From the NCBI GenBank assembly GCA_913056235.1, contig CAJXMW010000001.1, positions 992,001 through 1,056,000 of the forward strand: a stretch of 64,000 nucleotides of DNA. Reading direction: 5' to 3'. Below are positions 17,778 to 26,389 of the stretch, piece after piece; within the stretch, counting starts at the first letter, position 1, and every line of letters starts with the position of its first letter. This DNA comes from an uncultured Fodinibius sp. Lineage in GTDB: Bacteria > Bacteroidota > Rhodothermia > Balneolales > Balneolaceae. The notes under the pieces are model-generated. The model ran no database searches. It was not told where the DNA came from and worked only from the letters and a program-made list of their open reading frames with translations. The translations under genes and the position numbers were made by a program.

Positions 17778-17814
17778 ACTTCATCTGGCTTCTGGGCTTG
17801 AAGCCTGATGAATT
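17778..17814. repeat. 36-base palindromic repeat, copy A
   Basis: Imperfect inverted repeat right after the trhO stop: arms TTCATC/GATGAA and GGCTT/AAGCC separated by one T-T mismatch, loop of 9 bases. A second copy at 52741-52776 is identical at 33 of 36 positions in the same orientation. Both lie between convergent gene ends. It may be a bidirectional terminator that has been copied, or a REP-like dispersed element. Confidence 0.7.
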
Positions 17815-17875
17815 AAATGGGCCTTACCATAGAGTCTGAACTCTTGGTGTGACTTCTTCGCAGTATTCAAAATTA

Positions 17876-18673
17876 CTACCCTTTGAAAAACGCCTTGGCA
17901 ATAGAAGCAAAATGCGATGGTCGGTCGAGGAAGGCGTAGTGCCCGGCGTGATCTATTACGACTAAAGCCGCATTTTCAATACCCTTTTCCATGCGTTCGG
18001 CTTGGTACAGTGGGGCGGCCTCGTCATTGTGTCCCCAAAGGAGTAACACTTCATGCGGGATTTGTGGCAAACATGGCTCCAGGTATTCCGTCACAGTTTT
18101 GACGAATGTTTCGCGCATGACGCCACTCAGTTTACTGTAGTCACTGGAGCCGAGCATCTGCCAAAGGGATGTTTGACGCAGCCAGTTGAGAGCTTTTTCT
18201 CTCGGGCTGGACGGCAAAATATAGAAGGGCGTCTTCAGGAGCTTGGCAGTGTATTTTTTGAGATAATACTTCCAGCTGCGCTTGGGTTTCATTCCGGCTC
18301 CACCGGTAATTAACACCTTATCGATCAGTTCTTTTGCTTGGGGACGTGCGCAAAGCTTCAGTGCAATGCGTCCACCGAAAGAGTGCACCAGCAGATCAGC
18401 TTTTTCCAGTTCCAGATCTTGGATAAACTGCTGAATAAGATCTGCATAGTCGCTTACATTCCACGGTTGATCGAGTACCGAGGAATTGCCAAAGCCCGGA
18501 AGGTCTAGCACGTAGCAATCCCGCAGTGAGGAAAGCTCTTTGGCCAGCGGCATCATCACCTGCTTATTGCTGCCCCAGCCGTGCAGGACAATCAGCGGTT
18601 TTTCCTGCTTCAGGCCCACCCGCGAATAGGAGATTGAAAGATTCTGGTAGTGATATATGTTGGTCGTTTCCAT
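17876..18673 (-). CDS. Alpha/beta hydrolase
   Basis: Alpha/beta-fold hydrolase of 265 residues. It has the oxyanion HGWGSNK motif near residue 31, the nucleophile elbow in LLVHSFGGRIAL (Ser about 98), an acidic residue in LWGHNDEAAP and the catalytic histidine in DHAGHYAFLDRP near the C terminus, so the full triad is there. A cap region of about 60 mostly basic and aromatic residues (KPKRSWKYYLKKYTAKLLKTP) lies in the middle. No signal peptide, so cytoplasmic. The substrate cannot be told: esterases, MenH-like and BioH-like enzymes share this pattern. It is divergent from the helix-hairpin-helix gene and convergent with trhO. Confidence 0.85.
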   Translation of the reverse strand: METTNIYHYQNLSISYSRVGLKQEKPLIVLHGWGSNKQVMMPLAKELSSLRDCYVLDLPGFGNSSVLDQPWNVSDYADLIQQFIQDLELEKADLLVHSFGGRIALKLCARPQAKELIDKVLITGGAGMKPKRSWKYYLKKYTAKLLKTPFYILPSSPREKALNWLRQTSLWQMLGSSDYSKLSGVMRETFVKTVTEYLEPCLPQIPHEVLLLWGHNDEAAPLYQAERMEKGIENAALVVIDHAGHYAFLDRPSHFASIAKAFFKG

Positions 18674-18789
18674 CAGAAGCCAAACATCGAATTATTTTGG
18701 CCATCAAACAAGATCGATTTCAGGTGTTTTGTAAGGATGCACCTGTTTAGGGGTCTTACTTTATAAATCAATAACGAAGGGAGCGTGCG

Positions 18790-19332
18790 ATGAAGCGAAA
18801 AATATTTTTCTGGCTGGAACGCCTTAAAATTACCCCAACAGAACGAAAAACAATATCGGGATTGATGGTATTGCTCGTTGTGCTGGGCAGTATAAATCTG
18901 GGGCTTTCACCATCAGTGCCTTTTGAGAATAACGACTATCTCGAACTTGAGAAACAGTTCAAAAACCGAACGGCTAAGCTCGAGGCAAAAGAGCAGGAGC
19001 TGATGAAGCAATATTTCCCGACCCCGAAACCGAACCAGCAGGTTAATACAAGCCAGGATATGTTGGCAGATACTACCGATTCCACCACTTCTGAAATGAG
19101 CGTTCAACCTACTCAAGATGCTCAGAAGGAACGAATAAATATCAATAAAGCTGATCTTGCAACATTGAAAAGCCTGCCCGGTATTGGTCCTACTTATGCC
19201 CGACGTATCGTGGAATACCGAAATACCAATAGTGGATTTGGGAGCTTGGATGAGCTCAAAAAAATAAAGGGAATAGCTGAAAAACGACTGGAAAAATTGA
19301 AGCCTTTTATCAAACTTAAGGATTCAAAATAA
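18790..19332 (+). CDS. ComEA-like helix-hairpin-helix membrane protein
   Basis: Protein of 180 residues with an N-terminal membrane anchor (residues about 24-42, ISGLMVLLVVLGSINLGL), a coiled-coil stretch (DYLELEKQFKNRTAKLEAKEQEL), a Ser/Thr/Gln-rich linker and a C-terminal tandem HhH DNA-binding domain (INKADLATLKSLPGIGPTYARRIVEYR ... IKGIAEKRLEKLKPF, described here in pieces of residues 117-175). This is the ComEA layout, so it probably binds DNA in the periplasm, as in natural transformation. Only 18 bases separate it from porX, suggesting a shared transcript, though the two functions are not obviously linked. Confidence 0.8.
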   Translation: MKRKIFFWLERLKITPTERKTISGLMVLLVVLGSINLGLSPSVPFENNDYLELEKQFKNRTAKLEAKEQELMKQYFPTPKPNQQVNTSQDMLADTTDSTTSEMSVQPTQDAQKERININKADLATLKSLPGIGPTYARRIVEYRNTNSGFGSLDELKKIKGIAEKRLEKLKPFIKLKDSK

Positions 19333-19350
19333 GTAACATCTTGGATCCGC

Positions 19351-20904
19351 ATGGTTACCCGCATTTTATGGGCTGATGATGAGATTGATCAGTTGAAGCC
19401 CCACATCATTTTTTTAGAAAATAAAGGCTTTGAAGTCACTCCTGTGACCAATGGGAATGATGCTGTGACGTTGATCCAGGAGCGTCCCTTTGATATCATT
19501 TTTCTGGATGAGCAGATGCCCGGTATGGATGGGCTGGCCACGCTCAATCGTATCAAGACGATTCAGTCGTCGCTTCCAGTGGTGATGATTACCAAAAGCG
19601 AGGAAGAGTCGATCATGGAGGAGGCGATTGGGGCCAAGATTTCCGACTATCTTATTAAGCCGGTGAATCCCAACCAGATTGTGCTTACCATCAAGCGGAT
19701 TCTAGAGCGCCACCGCATTCGCAATGAGAAATTTGCCCAATCCTATTTGCGGAATTTCAATAAAATTTCGGAGCGTATCCACGAAGAAGCGAGTTGGGAG
19801 GAGTGGATTAAAATATATAAGCAGCTCACACGCTGGGATATCGATCTGGAGTCGGGCGAAGAGTCGCTCCGTCAGGTTTTGGCCGATCAGTACGAAGAGG
19901 CTAACAAAATGTTTGGCCAATTTATAACGCAAAACTACAAGTCTTGGCTTAATGAATCCACGCCTCAGCGGCCGGCTCTGTCGATTGATATTGTAAATGA
20001 ATACGTGCTGCCACACATCAAAAATGGGCAGAAGACGCTTTTTTTTGTGATCGATTGTATGCGCTATGATCAGTGGCTGCTGTTCCAAGAGCTGCTGAAT
20101 GAAGATTTCAGTATCGACACTGATTTTTACTATTCTATTTTGCCCACGGCGACGCCCTATTCCCGCAATGCAATTTTTTCGGGTCTCTTTCCGCTGGAGA
20201 TTGAAGATGTGTATCCGGATCTGTGGCACCAGGGAGAAGATGAAAGTTCACTTAACCAGTATGAGAAGGAGCTGCTTACTAAACAGTTGCAGCGCAAGGG
20301 TATCGACAAGAAAATCAAGTATGAAAAGGTGCTGAACGCCGACGAGGGACAGAATGTAGCCGATCAGATCCACAACTATCTGCAGGTACCGCTCAGTACA
20401 TTTGTGTATAATTTTGTGGATACGCTGGTGCACTCCCGCTCTGATTCTGATGTGCTGAAGGAGATCGCTCCGGATGTGCCGGCTTTTCGCTCGCTGACCA
20501 AAACCTGGTTTCAGCATTCTACGTTGTATGAGATTTTCAAGGCGTTGGCAGAAGAAGAAGTGGTCATTGTCGTAACCAGCGATCATGGGGCGGTGCGTGC
20601 CCTACGCGATACGAAGGTTCGGGGCGATCGCGATACTTCTACGAGCCTGCGATACAAGTATGGCCGTAATCTTTCGGCAGATGAAGATACCACATTTATC
20701 ATTGAGGACCCTGCCGAATATAAGTTGCCTACGCCGGGTCACTCGAACAACTATCTCATTGCTAAAGAGGATTACTACTTTGTGTATCCCACTAATTATC
20801 ATCGCTACCAGAGTCGTTATAAGGATACCTTTTTGCATGGCGGTGCCAGCATGGAAGAGATGATTTTGCCCATTGCCACCCTTCGTCCCAAGGGCATGTT
20901 GTAG
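19351..20904 (+). CDS. porX: T9SS response regulator PorX (receiver + PglZ phosphatase domain)
   Basis: Response regulator of 517 residues with the special PorX layout: CheY-like receiver (residues 1-120), helical linker (about 125-205) and an alkaline-phosphatase-fold PglZ domain (about 208-510). The receiver keeps the acid pair Asp9/Asp10, the phosphorylation site Asp53, Thr81 and Lys103. The PglZ part keeps metal- and substrate-site blocks [35 protein letters not shown] and [11 protein letters not shown]. In Porphyromonas, PorX works with the kinase PorY and the sigma factor SigP to control type IX secretion genes. The neighbour tsaE is also found beside porX in other Bacteroidota. A PorY-like kinase lies 11 kb downstream. 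Confidence 0.9.
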   Translation: MVTRILWADDEIDQLKPHIIFLENKGFEVTPVTNGNDAVTLIQERPFDIIFLDEQMPGMDGLATLNRIKTIQSSLPVVMITKSEEESIMEEAIGAKISDYLIKPVNPNQIVLTIKRILERHRIRNEKFAQSYLRNFNKISERIHEEASWEEWIKIYKQLTRWDIDLESGEESLRQVLADQYEEANKMFGQFITQNYKSWLNESTPQRPALSIDIVNEYVLPHIKNGQKTLFFVIDCMRYDQWLLFQELLNEDFSIDTDFYYSILPTATPYSRNAIFSGLFPLEIEDVYPDLWHQGEDESSLNQYEKELLTKQLQRKGIDKKIKYEKVLNADEGQNVADQIHNYLQVPLSTFVYNFVDTLVHSRSDSDVLKEIAPDVPAFRSLTKTWFQHSTLYEIFKALAEEEVVIVVTSDHGAVRALRDTKVRGDRDTSTSLRYKYGRNLSADEDTTFIIEDPAEYKLPTPGHSNNYLIAKEDYYFVYPTNYHRYQSRYKDTFLHGGASMEEMILPIATLRPKGML

Positions 20905-20960
20905 TGGCATTCTCTTGCCAGACCTTGTATTTTCTTTCCTTTTAAGAATATCAATGAATT

Positions 20961-21389
20961 ATGGATACCGAGTTCGTCAGTCACAGTCCTGAGGAGACCA
21001 TTGCTCTGGGCAAACAATTTGCCGGGGAACTTAGCCCGGGCGTTATAGTATGTTTGAATGGTGAGCTTGGCGCGGGCAAAACCCATTTTGTGAAGGGCAT
21101 GGCTGAAGCTCTGGGCGTGGACCAGAACGATGTTCAGTCGCCGACTTTTACGTTGATAAATGAATACATGAGTGATCCGCCCCTGTATCATTTTGATTGT
21201 TACCGGATGGAGTCGCCGCGTGAAGCGCTCGAAATTGGAGCTGAAGAATATTTTTACGGTGATGGCATTTGCGTGATCGAATGGCCGGAGCGCATTACCT
21301 CAATACTGCCGCCCGAAGCAATCTGGATTTCCATTGAGGCTACTGACAAGGAAACCCGAAAATTTGTCATTAGAAAAATAGGATCGTAA
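20961..21389 (+). CDS. tsaE: tRNA threonylcarbamoyladenosine biosynthesis ATPase TsaE
   Basis: P-loop ATPase of 142 residues. It has Walker A GELGAGKTHFVKG at about residues 37-49, the QSPTFTLINEY switch segment and FDCYRMESPREALEIGAEEYF. TsaE works with TsaB and TsaD to make the t6A modification at position 37 of ANN-decoding tRNAs; it is essential in most bacteria. Length is normal for the family. It follows porX by 56 bases in the same direction and is followed 18 bases later by a small gene of unknown function, so the three may be one operon. The other tsa genes are not in the window. Confidence 0.92.
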   Translation: MDTEFVSHSPEETIALGKQFAGELSPGVIVCLNGELGAGKTHFVKGMAEALGVDQNDVQSPTFTLINEYMSDPPLYHFDCYRMESPREALEIGAEEYFYGDGICVIEWPERITSILPPEAIWISIEATDKETRKFVIRKIGS

Positions 21390-21407
21390 TCCCGTATATT
21401 AGGAACC

Positions 21408-21689
21408 ATGGGTACGAAGAAACGCCTTTCATATCGTCTCGACAGACTGCCGGTTATATATCCCTATAACCGTAGGGCGGATAACAACATCCAGCTTGGA
21501 GATTTGGTGTACTACGGTCCATGCCCAGAGTTTTATGGGATCGGTGAAGTGGTACGCTCCTTCGAGGGGTATTGCATCGTTGACTTCCGTGGCACTGGTA
21601 TGCTGGATATCCAAAAGGATGCCATGGCCATGAAATATTTGATTCCCATCCACAAGTTGAACCTGGGGCACATCCTCAAAAGCACCTAG
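21408..21689 (+). CDS. Small conserved-looking protein of unknown function (93 aa)
   Basis: Not recognised. A 93-residue soluble basic protein opening with MGTKKRLSYRLDRL. The middle (residues about 28-70: IQLGDLVYYG, GIGEVVRSFEGYCIVDFRG, MLDIQKDAM) reads as five short beta strands with glycine turns, as in small SH3-like or KOW/Tudor-like barrels; this is a visual guess. It starts 18 bases after tsaE behind a GGAA stretch, and is read in the same direction, so it is likely translated from the porX-tsaE transcript. A hairpin follows its stop. No membrane segment or signal peptide. Confidence 0.65.
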   Translation: MGTKKRLSYRLDRLPVIYPYNRRADNNIQLGDLVYYGPCPEFYGIGEVVRSFEGYCIVDFRGTGMLDIQKDAMAMKYLIPIHKLNLGHILKST

Positions 21690-21694
21690 CGGGA

Positions 21695-21723
21695 TGACGC
21701 AAGCAAGACGTTTGCGCCATTTT
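21695..21723 (+). terminator. Hairpin terminator after tsaE-linked small gene
   Basis: TGACGCAA at 21695-21702 pairs with TTGCGCCA at 21712-21719 (one A-C mismatch), loop of 9 bases, then TTTT. Located just past the small gene and before the convergent symporter gene. Confidence 0.45.
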
Positions 21724-21742
21724 GATCATAACGCTGATTCAG

Positions 21743-23182
21743 TTAATTTTCTTCCAAAACCTCTTTGGTAAAGTCTGTTTCTTCCAGCAAGTGACCATTC
21801 TGCACGCGTCCTATCAGCCAAAAAAGAATGCTTGTTGCTAATCCTGGGTAAAACGGCTCAATGCCTTGATAAGTGTAGCCGGAATTTGTGCTCAGTGTGC
21901 CTAAAATCAACCAGAGTAGAGAAACGCCAATACTGCCAATCATCGTAGGCAGTACCCAGGCTTTGCGAAGTGAGAAGAGGCGCAGATAAACGCCAAGCAC
22001 AGGAATTAGCAGGCCGGGAATCATCACCGAGCCAATAACATACCAGAGGTCGATGACACTGGGGTACAGGATGATCAGCAGTATCCCGATCAGGGCAGCA
22101 ACAAGCGTGCTGATGCGGGTAAGCGTGTTGTTTTCGGTATTTGGAAATATTTTTACCAACAGGTCGCGCCCGAGCGTTTGTCCCGATAAGAATAGGTAGC
22201 TGTCGAGAGTAGACATGATCGTAGCCAGTAGAGCAACGAAGAATAATCCCTTGAGGCCGATGGGTAAAATTTCGTTTGCCAGATAGGGATACACCATGAT
22301 GGGTTCGGTCAGTTCGGGACCCAGGATTGCCCATCCGTAAAGACCACTGAAGATAGTCAGGAAGTCGAATACCGACCACAATAGAATGGAAATCAGAATG
22401 CCGTGTTTAGCCGTTTGGGGATTTTTGGCGGCGGCGGCGCGCTGGTGAAAGCTGGGATCCACGAAGGTCCACAAGGCGATGAAAAACCAGACCAGAATAT
22501 ATTGCCAGTCTTGGCCACCAGTGATATTACTGTAATCCGTGGGCACTGTCGTGAGCAGTTTCCCAAATCCACCGAACTCCATGCCGGCGAATGCAATCAG
22601 GAAGATAAATCCGCCAAACATGAGCGCGATCTGCAGCATGTCGGTATGGACTACGGCGCTGAACCCTCCAAAGCTAACATATGCAACGGAGAAGAGAGCA
22701 ACAGCGCCGGCGTACCAAAGGAAATTACCTGCTCCACCGGTGAGATATTGAAAGATCAGCCCCAGCATTAAAATGTATGGAGCCGGGCTGACGAGAATGA
22801 AAATCGGGATTGCTGAGAAGCGTCCGGCAGCATCTCCGTAAAAATTGCCGACCGCTTCGGGCAAGGAAAGCGCTTTGTTCATCCTGATGCGACCGGCCAG
22901 TAGCCAGGCAAAAAGAGCCGAAAAAACATAAAAGGGGAAACCCAGAATCAGCCAGGTTGAAAGCCCATTCTGATAGCTGAACTCACCAACACCCAGGATG
23001 CCCCCGTACCAGGTAGATACCAGTGTAGCTACAAAAGCAGCCAGGCTCATCTTTCGCCCCGAGAGAAGAAATGATTCTTCGTCTGCATCTTGCCAGTCGC
23101 GTTGCCAGGTCAGGTACACAAGTAGTGCAAAGTACAGGAAGATAATGCCCCAGTCGAGAAGCGTAAATTCGAGTTCAGTCAC
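21743..23182 (-). CDS. Sodium:solute symporter family (SSS) transporter
   Basis: Integral membrane transporter of 479 residues with about 12-13 hydrophobic helices, matching the sodium:solute symporter family (LeuT fold). Family-type segments include LSGRKMSLAAFVATLVSTWYGG near residues 41-62 (helix 2, sodium-site region), ILVSPAPYILMLG and FVALLATIMSTLDSYLFLSGQTLGRD (the conserved Ser/Thr-rich helix with the second sodium site). The substrate is not readable from sequence. It lies 61 bases downstream of thiamine pyrophosphokinase on the same strand, so thiamine or a precursor is one candidate; sugars, amino acids and carboxylates are equally possible for the family. Confidence 0.85.
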   Translation of the reverse strand: MTELEFTLLDWGIIFLYFALLVYLTWQRDWQDADEESFLLSGRKMSLAAFVATLVSTWYGGILGVGEFSYQNGLSTWLILGFPFYVFSALFAWLLAGRIRMNKALSLPEAVGNFYGDAAGRFSAIPIFILVSPAPYILMLGLIFQYLTGGAGNFLWYAGAVALFSVAYVSFGGFSAVVHTDMLQIALMFGGFIFLIAFAGMEFGGFGKLLTTVPTDYSNITGGQDWQYILVWFFIALWTFVDPSFHQRAAAAKNPQTAKHGILISILLWSVFDFLTIFSGLYGWAILGPELTEPIMVYPYLANEILPIGLKGLFFVALLATIMSTLDSYLFLSGQTLGRDLLVKIFPNTENNTLTRISTLVAALIGILLIILYPSVIDLWYVIGSVMIPGLLIPVLGVYLRLFSLRKAWVLPTMIGSIGVSLLWLILGTLSTNSGYTYQGIEPFYPGLATSILFWLIGRVQNGHLLEETDFTKEVLEEN

Positions 23183-23243
23183 AGTGTATTGGTTGATTCA
23201 AAATGCTTAAAGATATTTTAAATAGGGAAGGAGGCAAAAGTTA

Positions 23244-23861
23244 TCATTCAGCCACGAAAAGCAGCAGGTCACCGCTTTTGTGGGTGATGCAAACCGGGGT
23301 TTCGACTACTTCGTTGGAGGAACCGTCGCGCACGCCGTTTTTTAGTATTTCATCCGTCAGGGGATATTTGAGTCCACTCGTGGTAATGCCCGATACCGTG
23401 CCCGAAAGGGGAAACAGTGACAACGTAGTGCCGATGGCAAATTCTTCCTCAAATGGTGAGTCCAGTAGGCGTATTTCTCCAAAGGTATCCCGCATCCGAA
23501 GTACCTGAAATTGGTCGTGAAACTGCTTTAGTACGGATAGGTTTTTCAGCGAGTGATCCATTCGCTGACCGGTAGCACCCAAAATATGAACATGGGTACC
23601 CTGTTTTTGCTGGGCCAGCTGCAGTGCTTTTTCAAGATCATTGGCATACTGATCGGGCTTTTGGATGATCTCAAAATCGACATTTTCAGGCTTTTTAAAA
23701 CTATCTAAATCACCGATGACAGCGTCAGGTGGGATGCCAAAATCCAAGGCGATATTACCCCCGCCATCGGCGGCAATAAAGTAATCAGCGTTCGCTCGAT
23801 ACTTGCGTAATAACTCCTCTGCTGGCGGCTGGCCGTTGCAAAGTATGAGCATTTTTTTCAT
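23244..23861 (-). CDS. thiN: Thiamine pyrophosphokinase (thiamine diphosphokinase)
   Basis: Transfers pyrophosphate from ATP to thiamine to make thiamine diphosphate. At 205 residues it is the usual length. Signature parts are the nucleotide-site block AADGGGNIALDFGIPPDAVIGDLDSF (residues about 31-56, given in part) and the thiamine-site block GATGQRMDHSLKNLSVL. The C-terminal half forms the beta domain with FPLSGTVSGITTSGLKYPLT. First gene of a leftward pair with an SSS symporter. I looked for a THI-box (TPP riboswitch) in the 150 bases upstream and saw none. Confidence 0.9.
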   Translation of the reverse strand: MKKMLILCNGQPPAEELLRKYRANADYFIAADGGGNIALDFGIPPDAVIGDLDSFKKPENVDFEIIQKPDQYANDLEKALQLAQQKQGTHVHILGATGQRMDHSLKNLSVLKQFHDQFQVLRMRDTFGEIRLLDSPFEEEFAIGTTLSLFPLSGTVSGITTSGLKYPLTDEILKNGVRDGSSNEVVETPVCITHKSGDLLLFVAE

Positions 23862-24009
23862 AAGAACATCACTTTAAGCGTTTCTAAGGGTGTTTTAACT
23901 GTTATGATACGATAAATTGCGTTAAGATTTTACTGTGAAAAAAATATTGCTTTCTTCTATGCTATGTACCATTTTAATAAGCTTATTTTTCGCGGTAAAG
24001 CCCGTTATC

Positions 24010-24993
24010 ATGTTTGAAGAACTCGTCAAAAAATTGAAGCAGTACGACACCGTGGGCGTCTTTTCTCACATCCGCCCGGACGGGGATTGTATTGGTGCGC
24101 AGATTGCAACATGTCTCTGGCTTAAAAGAAACGGTATTCGCGCCTATGCTTTCAATGATGATGATGTACCACTGAACCTCCGCTGGCTTTCAGATTTTTT
24201 TCCGGTTCAAAAACCCGAGGAAAAAGAGCTGAAGCAGTGCGATGCGTTTGTTCTTTTAGATGGTAATTCGCCCAAGCGCTTTGGCAGCTATTCTGATTAT
24301 ATCCAGGATGATCCCAAGCCAACCTACATGGTTGATCACCACCCGGATCCGCACGACGGATTCGAGTTTAGTATTTCAGTTGAAGAGGCTTCCTCGACCT
24401 GTGAACTTATTTTTCATCTCTTTTTGCAGAATGATATCAATCAGGTTGACGAAAAGGTCGCTAAATCATTGTACACCGGCATACTCACTGATACCGGGTC
24501 GCTGCAGTACGACAGCGTAACGCCGGAAACCATGAACATTGCCTCGGAATTATTACGACTTGGAGAGTTCCGACCTAATGAAGTTGCCGAGAGAGTGTTC
24601 TCGAATAAGAGCTTAAACCAGCTCCATCTGCTTAGTAAGGCGATGAGTACGATTGAGTTATTTGAGGACAATCAGATCGCGATTATGTACGTTACCAAAG
24701 AGATGCTGGAAGAAACCAACACAACCAATGACGATTGTGAAGGCTTTGTAGCCTATCCGCTGAGTGTAACAGGCATTAAAGCTGCTATTTTATTTAAGGC
24801 ACTCGGCGATGGTGTTAAAATGAGTCTCCGTTCTAAGAGTAACGATGTCGATGTGAATAAATGGGCTCGTGAAATAGGCGGTGGCGGCCACAAGAAGGCG
24901 TCCGGTGCATGGCATCCGGGTCCGCTTGAAAAGGCAATCAAAGATTTGGTGGAGATTGGTTCCAAGCAGCTAGTTAGTGTAGATAAGTCGTAA
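24010..24993 (+). CDS. nrnA: DHH-family phosphoesterase (NrnA-type oligoribonuclease / pAp phosphatase)
   Basis: About 327 residues from the ATG at 24010, the usual NrnA length. The DHH domain has HIRPDGDCIGAQIA (first metal site) and the signature VDHHPDPH near residue 110; the DHHA1 domain near the C terminus has the GGGGHKKASGA motif. NrnA removes nucleotides from very short RNAs and dephosphorylates pAp, the by-product of sulfate reduction. An in-frame GTG at 23935 would add 25 residues that look like a signal peptide; I rejected that start because NrnA works in the cytoplasm, but it is worth noting. cysH lies 2.2 kb downstream. Confidence 0.88.
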   Translation: MFEELVKKLKQYDTVGVFSHIRPDGDCIGAQIATCLWLKRNGIRAYAFNDDDVPLNLRWLSDFFPVQKPEEKELKQCDAFVLLDGNSPKRFGSYSDYIQDDPKPTYMVDHHPDPHDGFEFSISVEEASSTCELIFHLFLQNDINQVDEKVAKSLYTGILTDTGSLQYDSVTPETMNIASELLRLGEFRPNEVAERVFSNKSLNQLHLLSKAMSTIELFEDNQIAIMYVTKEMLEETNTTNDDCEGFVAYPLSVTGIKAAILFKALGDGVKMSLRSKSNDVDVNKWAREIGGGGHKKASGAWHPGPLEKAIKDLVEIGSKQLVSVDKS

Positions 24994-25011
24994 TAAAATT
25001 AGCCATTTCCG

Positions 25012-26274
25012 ATGGAAAAGAGCACCGTTTACACCTTTGCGGTTTCCCTGTCTCTGATTTTTATTTTGTGCCATTGCTCTACAAAACAATCGGCGCCCCA
25101 GTCGTCGAATGCCGGAAAAATGAATCGTGCTTACGGAGCAACCATGTCACAGGTTATCCACGATTCAATGGCCGAGCCGGATGAAGCCCCGGACACACCG
25201 GCTACACAGGCAATGAACGTTGATGATGAATCCCAAAATGTAGGTATCCAGATTAACACGAGTAGGCGCACGGCCATTACCAAGGCTGTGAAAGAGGTGA
25301 GCCCCGCAGTGGTAAGTATTACTGTCACTGAGATGGTACAGGGCGGGCGACGTTTGGCGTTTGACAAGTTTTACAATCAGTTCTTTTCGGTCCCTATCGA
25401 GCGCGAGGTGAGCAGCATGGGATCAGGTTTTATCATCAGCGATGATGGATTGGTGGTGACCAATCAGCATGTAGCCAATAAACACGCCAAAAAAATTGTA
25501 GTTTCCCTGCCCGATGGATCACAATACGAAGCCAAGGTGCTTGGCGCTGATGAGTTGGCCGATTTGGCACTATTAAAGATTCAGGGCGACCGGGCATTTC
25601 CTACTGTTGATTTTGGCAATTCCGACAGCGTGTTGGTGGGCGAATGGTCGCTGGCTGTGGGCAATCCATTTGGGCTGTTTGAGTCGGCGCAGCCATCAGT
25701 AACGGTAGGGGTAATCAGCGCGGTAAATCGCGACTTTCGTCCTAATCCCAATGAGCCCCGTGTGTATATGGATATGATCCAGACCGATGCTGCCATTAAT
25801 CGCGGAAATTCGGGCGGCCCACTGGTTGACAGTGAGGGGAAAGTCATAGGTGTGAATACTTTTATTTACACCGGTGGCACAAGCAACGGTTTTGTAGGGC
25901 TCGGTTTTGCTATTCCAAGCAATAGGGTACAAAAGATTATCGAGCAGCTACAGTCGTCGGGAGAGGTGCAGTTATCGTATGATCCCGGTTTTAAGACGGT
26001 AGAAATGAGCTATAACCTAGCGGCTCAGTATAATTTGCCGGCTATCAGGGGGTTGTTAGTGAAGAGCGTAAACCGGGATGGTCCGGCTTTCAAAGCAGGT
26101 ATTGTGCCCGGGGATATTATCCTAAAAATCGGAAAGGAGAGTGTTCAGAGTAAAATGCACGCTCAGGCCCTGTTTCGCGAATTTGCCGAGGGCGATTCAA
26201 TGCGCGTGGAGCTGTTTCGTGATGGTGAACGTTATGAGACCAAGATGTATTTGCGCAAAAAAGTGCAGGAATGA
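25012..26274 (+). CDS. HtrA/DegP-type serine protease with one PDZ domain
   Basis: Periplasmic S1C protease of 420 residues. A hydrophobic N-terminal segment (residues 5-20) exports or anchors it; the cysteines at 20 and 22 could be lipid sites but fit the lipobox poorly. A disordered linker runs to about residue 85. The trypsin-like domain keeps the full triad: His153 (TNQHVANK), Asp184 (ELADLALLKI) and Ser267 (NRGNSGGPL). One PDZ domain follows (about 325-415: GLLVKSVNRDGPAFKAGIVPGDIILKIG in part). Such proteases clear misfolded envelope proteins. It starts 18 bases after nrnA in the same direction. The single PDZ is like DegS or HhoA rather than DegP. Confidence 0.9.
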   Translation: MEKSTVYTFAVSLSLIFILCHCSTKQSAPQSSNAGKMNRAYGATMSQVIHDSMAEPDEAPDTPATQAMNVDDESQNVGIQINTSRRTAITKAVKEVSPAVVSITVTEMVQGGRRLAFDKFYNQFFSVPIEREVSSMGSGFIISDDGLVVTNQHVANKHAKKIVVSLPDGSQYEAKVLGADELADLALLKIQGDRAFPTVDFGNSDSVLVGEWSLAVGNPFGLFESAQPSVTVGVISAVNRDFRPNPNEPRVYMDMIQTDAAINRGNSGGPLVDSEGKVIGVNTFIYTGGTSNGFVGLGFAIPSNRVQKIIEQLQSSGEVQLSYDPGFKTVEMSYNLAAQYNLPAIRGLLVKSVNRDGPAFKAGIVPGDIILKIGKESVQSKMHAQALFREFAEGDSMRVELFRDGERYETKMYLRKKVQE

Positions 26275-26327
26275 TTAGCTATAAGACAATAGGCGAATAG
26301 GGTAGTAAAGTCTTTCCACATTTTAAT

Positions 26328-26362
26328 TATCTCATTATGATACTCTTCGCCATAATGAGATA
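26328..26362. terminator. Inverted repeat between convergent htrA-like and enoyl-CoA hydratase genes
   Basis: Perfect 12-base-pair inverted repeat (TATCTCATTATG at 26328-26339 and complement at 26351-26362), loop of 11 bases, in the 115-base gap between two converging genes. There is no T tract on either side, so it may be a bidirectional, AT-rich terminator or RNA-end stabiliser. Confidence 0.4.
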
Positions 26363-26389
26363 GAAATTCTTATACCTTATACCAAATAA

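Noticed and set aside
23862-24009. Possible TPP riboswitch before thiN
   Set aside because: No CTGAGA-type THI-box core or matching stems on the leftward strand.
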